Shown in pieces: positions 62,712-64,000 of a stretch of DNA of 64,000 nucleotides. The notes under the pieces were generated by a model. The model had not been told where the DNA came from. It made no database searches and saw only the letters and a list, made by a program, of their open reading frames with translations. The stretch is from JAZDCZ01 sp046757925 (GTDB lineage: Bacteria > Gemmatimonadota > Gemmatimonadetes > Gemmatimonadales > GWC2-71-9). Location of the stretch: assembly GCA_046757925.1 (NCBI GenBank), contig JBHHZE010000012.1, positions 1 to 64,000 on the forward strand, given 5' to 3'. How positions within the stretch are numbered: the first letter of the stretch is position 1; every line of letters begins with the position of its first letter. The position numbers were made by a program, and so were the translations under genes.

Positions 62712-64000
62712 GCCATACAATTCTGCTTACTCTACCCGACGGATCCCAGCGGGAGATGCCCAAGGGTGCTACCGCTCGCGCCGTCGCCGAGGCTGCGGGA
62801 CCAAGGCTGGCCCGTGCGGCTATTGCGGCGGACGTCGACGGCGACGTGTGGGACCTGGACCGGCCCATTACGCGTGATGCGCGCGTCGAAGTCATCACGG
62901 ACAGGAGTCCACGTGCCCTCGATGTCCTGCGCCATTCGACCGCGCACATCCTGGCCACGGCGGTCCGTCAACTGTTTCCGGAGGCCAAGATAGGCTTCGG
63001 ACCCCACATCCAGGATGGGTTCTACTACGACTTCGAGGTTCCCCAGCCGTTTACACCGGAGGACTTGGAACGCATCGAAGCAAAGATGCGTGAGGTCGTT
63101 GAGTCCGAATACAAGTTCGTGCGTGAGGAGGTAGATCGCGACGCGGCACGGGAGCGTTTTAAGGACGATCCTCTAAAACTCGAAAGACTGGAGGAACTGG
63201 GGGACGACGAGATCATTTCCATTTACACGGATGGTCCCTTCGTCGATCTATGCCGCGGCCCGCATGTCGAACACACCGGCAAGGTCAAGCACTTCAAGCT
63301 GATGCATGCAGCCGGTGCTTATTGGCGAGGTGATTCGAGGCGGCAGATGCTGCAGCGGATCTATGGCACCGCGTGGTTCAAGAAGTCTGACCTCGACGAG
63401 TATTTGCGGCGGCTGGAGGAAGCCGCCAAACGCGATCACCGGATTCTGGGCAAGAATCTCGACCTTTTCAGCATCCACGAAGACACCGGGCCGGGCTTGG
63501 TTTTGTGGCATCCCCGAGGTGCGACCGTCCAGTTCGAACTGCGGCGCTTCATCGAGGACGAGTTGCTGAGTAGGGGTTACGATCTGGTCTACACCCCGCA
63601 CGTAACTCGCGAGGATCTCTTCTACCGTTCGGGCCACCTGCCGCTGTACGAAGACAATCAGTTCCCGGCCATGGCCGCGGCCGGAGGTGATTCGGTGGAC
63701 GTCAAGTACCGGGTCAAACCCATGAACTGCCCAATGCACGCCCTGGTCTACGCGAGCCGTCAACGGTCCTACCGCGACTTGCCAATCAGATTGGCGGAGA
63801 TTGCGAACGTGTATCGCAACGAGTTGTCGGGGACTCTACACGGTCTGCTCAGGGTGCGCATGCTGACCATGGATGACGCTCACGTGTTCTGTAGAGAAGA
63901 TCAGATCGAAGACGAAATCTATCAGATAATGGAGATTGTGGACGTGGTGCTCAACCAAACGTTCGGCTTCCCATACCGGATCGACATGTCCACGCGGCCC
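62708..64000 (+). CDS. thrS: Threonyl-tRNA synthetase, 3' end beyond window
   Basis: Runs off the right edge with ~431 residues visible. N-terminal TGS domain (LLTLPDGSQREMPKGATARA), the editing SAD domain with HSTAHILA and CRGPHV, then the class II catalytic core (WHPRGATVQFELRRFIE, motif 2 region YRVKPMNCPMHALVYASRQR and IANVYRNELSG). ATG 62708 overlaps the small membrane gene. Catalytic tail and anticodon-binding domain lie outside the window. Confidence 0.95.
   Translation, partial: MSHTILLTLPDGSQREMPKGATARAVAEAAGPRLARAAIAADVDGDVWDLDRPITRDARVEVITDRSPRALDVLRHSTAHILATAVRQLFPEAKIGFGPHIQDGFYYDFEVPQPFTPEDLERIEAKMREVVESEYKFVREEVDRDAARERFKDDPLKLERLEELGDDEIISIYTDGPFVDLCRGPHVEHTGKVKHFKLMHAAGAYWRGDSRRQMLQRIYGTAWFKKSDLDEYLRRLEEAAKRDHRILGKNLDLFSIHEDTGPGLVLWHPRGATVQFELRRFIEDELLSRGYDLVYTPHVTREDLFYRSGHLPLYEDNQFPAMAAAGGDSVDVKYRVKPMNCPMHALVYASRQRSYRDLPIRLAEIANVYRNELSGTLHGLLRVRMLTMDDAHVFCREDQIEDEIYQIMEIVDVVLNQTFGFPYRIDMSTRP

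Noticed and set aside
1..64000. CRISPR arrays, insertion sequences, integron sites, rRNA or tRNA genes
   Set aside because: No direct-repeat arrays, transposase ORFs, attC sites or foldable tRNA were seen.

Overview
The window is a chromosomal segment of moderately high GC (roughly 58-60% by eye) from a Gram-negative bacterium. Evidence for an outer membrane: a TolC-type efflux pore, two further predicted beta-barrel proteins, several lipoproteins and an RND pump. The mix of protein types (CRTAC1/FG-GAP lipoprotein, DUF5686, DUF2723, SbsA-like Ig lipoprotein, BTAD-AAA regulator, P-II inside a metal-efflux operon) would fit Gemmatimonadota or a related soil or marine lineage. That placement is inference.

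Layout. 1-1980 holds a partial exported protein and decayed or frameshifted genes. 2081-3345 is an MDR dehydrogenase with a small partner ORF. 3798-7962 (-) is a cytochrome c maturation cluster (ccmF, ccmH, a CcmI-like protein) framed by three zinc-ribbon proteins. 8162-13955 (-) is a Cu/Ag P-type ATPase plus an NtrC-type regulator and sensor kinase, with a good sigma-54 promoter in front of the ATPase. 14229-24382 (+) is a Met-rich periplasmic metal sensor or chaperone and a long RND heavy-metal efflux operon that also carries P-II, a TlpA thioredoxin, an isoprenylcysteine-type methyltransferase, two small membrane proteins and a geranylgeranyl-reductase-like flavoprotein. 24528-30269 holds two secreted lipoproteins, a vapBC module and a dienelactone hydrolase.

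30301-36419 is a mercury island. A merR-merT-merP-merA-merC operon runs leftward from a classic 19-bp-spacer MerR promoter, and merB diverges from it. A second promoter with the same geometry (32423-32453) drives a DUF302 protein, a membrane protein and an outer-membrane protein, so this unnamed operon is probably mercury-responsive.

The most notable feature is merP (34857-34456). Its reading frame is interrupted by one in-frame TGA exactly at the first cysteine of the metal-binding GMTCxxC motif, and a SECIS-like hairpin with bulged U residues follows. selA, the selenocysteine synthase gene, lies at 56790-58145 in the same window. Together these indicate a selenocysteine-containing mercury-binding protein.

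36526-49277 holds mixed chromosomal genes: exported hypotheticals, an EEP-fold hydrolase, a DUF5686 protein, SDR, amidohydrolase, M24 and M14 peptidases, VanZ-like protein and topoisomerase IB. 49309-62479 (-) contains a BTAD-AAA regulator and a housekeeping block (DUF2723 - purH - purN - PPC protein - selA - Ig lipoprotein - valS - BON protein). The window ends inside thrS on the + strand.
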